Source: Litorisediminicola beolgyonensis (lineage in GTDB: Bacteria; Pseudomonadota; Alphaproteobacteria; Rhodobacterales; Rhodobacteraceae). From it: DNA of 6,409 nucleotides. A program made the translations under genes and the position numbers. Within the stretch, counting starts at the first letter, position 1. The number at the start of each line of letters is the position of its first letter. Under the pieces are notes generated by a model that was not told the origin of the DNA, did not search any database, and saw only the letters and a program-made list of their open reading frames with translations. The stretch covers positions 1-6,409 of the forward strand of contig NZ_JBHTMU010000073.1 of NCBI RefSeq assembly GCF_042679605.1. The letters are read 5' to 3'. Of the stretch, positions 5,498 to 6,409 are shown one piece after another.

Positions 5498-6409
5498 ATG
5501 CCCGACACAGCCCCGCCCTCCAAGCTCGCCAGCTTCGCCTTCGCGACGGCCGGTGAGATCCGGTTCGGGCGCGGAGAGGCGCGGCGGGCGATACCGGACA
5601 TTGCGGCGTTCGGGGCGCGGGTTCTTGTCGTGCATGGCTCGGACGCGGCGCGGGCTGCCTGGCTCATCGACGGGCTGACCGAAGCCGGAGCCCAGGTGAC
5701 GACGCTTTCGATCACCGGCGAGCCGGATGTCGCGGGGATCGAAGAGGGCGTCCGGATGGCGCGGGAGGCGGGCGTCGAGAGCGTCGTCGCGCTCGGCGGC
5801 GGTGCGGTGATCGATGCCGGGAAGGCCATTGCCGGGCTCGTACCCTCGGATCGTGCGATAACCGACCACCTCGAGGTCGTGGGCCAAGGCCTGCCGCTCG
5901 ACCGGGACCCCCTGCCCTTTACAGCCCTCCCCACCACCGCCGGAACCGGCGCCGAGGTGACGCGGAACGCCGTCATCTCCGTGCCCGAGGCGCGCCGCAA
6001 GGTGTCGCTGCGCGACGCGCGGCTCCTGCCGACGCTCGCCATCGTCGACCCGAGCCTGACCGACGGGCTGCCGCGCGCGGTGACGCTCGCCTCGGGGCTC
6101 GACGCGGTGACGCAGGTGATCGAGCCCTATGTCAGCCCGCGCGCCTCGGTCCTGACCGACGCGCTCTGCCGCGACGCGATCCCGCGCGGGCTCGGCGCGC
6201 TGATCCGGCTGATGGAGGACGACAGCGACAGGGACGCAAGCGACGCGATGGCCTGGGTCAGCCTCTCTGGCGGTCTCGCGCTCGCCAATGCCGGGCTCGG
6301 CGTCGTCCACGGTCTCGCCGGTCCCCTGGGCGGGCTCTCGGGCGCGGCGCATGGGGCGATCTGCGGCGCGCTCCTGCCGCATGGGCTGGCGGCGAACGGC
6401 GCCCATGCC
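5498..6409 (+). CDS. Iron-containing alcohol dehydrogenase family protein, C-terminus off the window
   Basis: This is an open frame of 304 codons cut by the right edge; the family is usually 350-400 residues. The N-terminal part is the NAD(P)-binding domain, with VVALGGGAVIDAGKAIA around 97-112 (the common GGGS is GGGA) and LPTTAGTGAEVT at 144-155. The helical metal-binding domain follows. Its ligand positions are Asp202, Gln206, His281 (VVHGLAGPLGG) and His295 (GAAHGAICG). Family members normally have His four residues after the Asp, so the Gln is notable. GLDAVTQVIEPYVS suggests the broad maleylacetate reductase/alcohol dehydrogenase group, not a classical FucO type. It probably reduces an aldehyde or keto compound, or oxidises an alcohol, with NAD(P)H in the cytoplasm; the substrate is not predictable here. 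GGAG (5488-5491) lies 6 nt before the ATG. It is 137 nt downstream of htpX, with its own RpoH-like promoter. Confidence 0.92.
   Translation, partial: MPDTAPPSKLASFAFATAGEIRFGRGEARRAIPDIAAFGARVLVVHGSDAARAAWLIDGLTEAGAQVTTLSITGEPDVAGIEEGVRMAREAGVESVVALGGGAVIDAGKAIAGLVPSDRAITDHLEVVGQGLPLDRDPLPFTALPTTAGTGAEVTRNAVISVPEARRKVSLRDARLLPTLAIVDPSLTDGLPRAVTLASGLDAVTQVIEPYVSPRASVLTDALCRDAIPRGLGALIRLMEDDSDRDASDAMAWVSLSGGLALANAGLGVVHGLAGPLGGLSGAAHGAICGALLPHGLAANGAHA

Noticed and set aside
4263..6406. Long minus-strand frames at 4263-5219, 5302-6042 and 5357-6406
   Set aside because: They are antisense to htpX and the dehydrogenase, whose family motifs are clear, and their sequence is low-complexity and Arg-rich.

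Overview
The window is GC-rich (by eye about two thirds G+C) and nearly all coding, with third-position GC bias and long antisense shadow frames. The HtpX sequence and the style of the other genes suggest an alphaproteobacterium, probably of the Rhodobacterales. This is an impression from protein character, not a database result.

Left part (1-4125, all on the minus strand): a three-gene cluster read right to left. It starts with an unrecognised 853-residue, almost wholly helical protein (1564-4125). Next comes an unrecognised 195-residue protein (921-1508). Last is a nitrilase-superfamily carbon-nitrogen hydrolase (1-854), cut at its C-terminal end by the window edge; its complete Glu-Lys-Cys triad is visible. 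The gaps are 55 and 66 nt, each gene has its own ribosome-binding site, and a GC-rich hairpin follows each of the first two stop codons. This suggests one transcript with tuned or processed junctions. The two unknown proteins share a proline-rich motif. The set is the best candidate here for an undescribed system; its function cannot be read from the sequence.

Middle (4126-4436): a 311-nt divergent intergenic region. It holds a CRP-like palindrome, a second inverted repeat, five copies of CGCTTG/CAAGCG, and a heat-shock (RpoH-like) promoter facing htpX.

Right part (4437-6409, plus strand): htpX, a membrane zinc metalloprotease of protein quality control, then an iron-containing alcohol dehydrogenase family protein cut by the right edge. 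The dehydrogenase has its own RpoH-like promoter, whose -35 to -10 to start-codon geometry is identical to that of htpX. The two are therefore probably co-induced stress genes rather than a simple operon. A terminator-like hairpin without a U-tract lies between them. The dehydrogenase has Gln where the first metal-binding His normally stands.

No tRNA, rRNA, CRISPR array, insertion sequence or transposase was seen.
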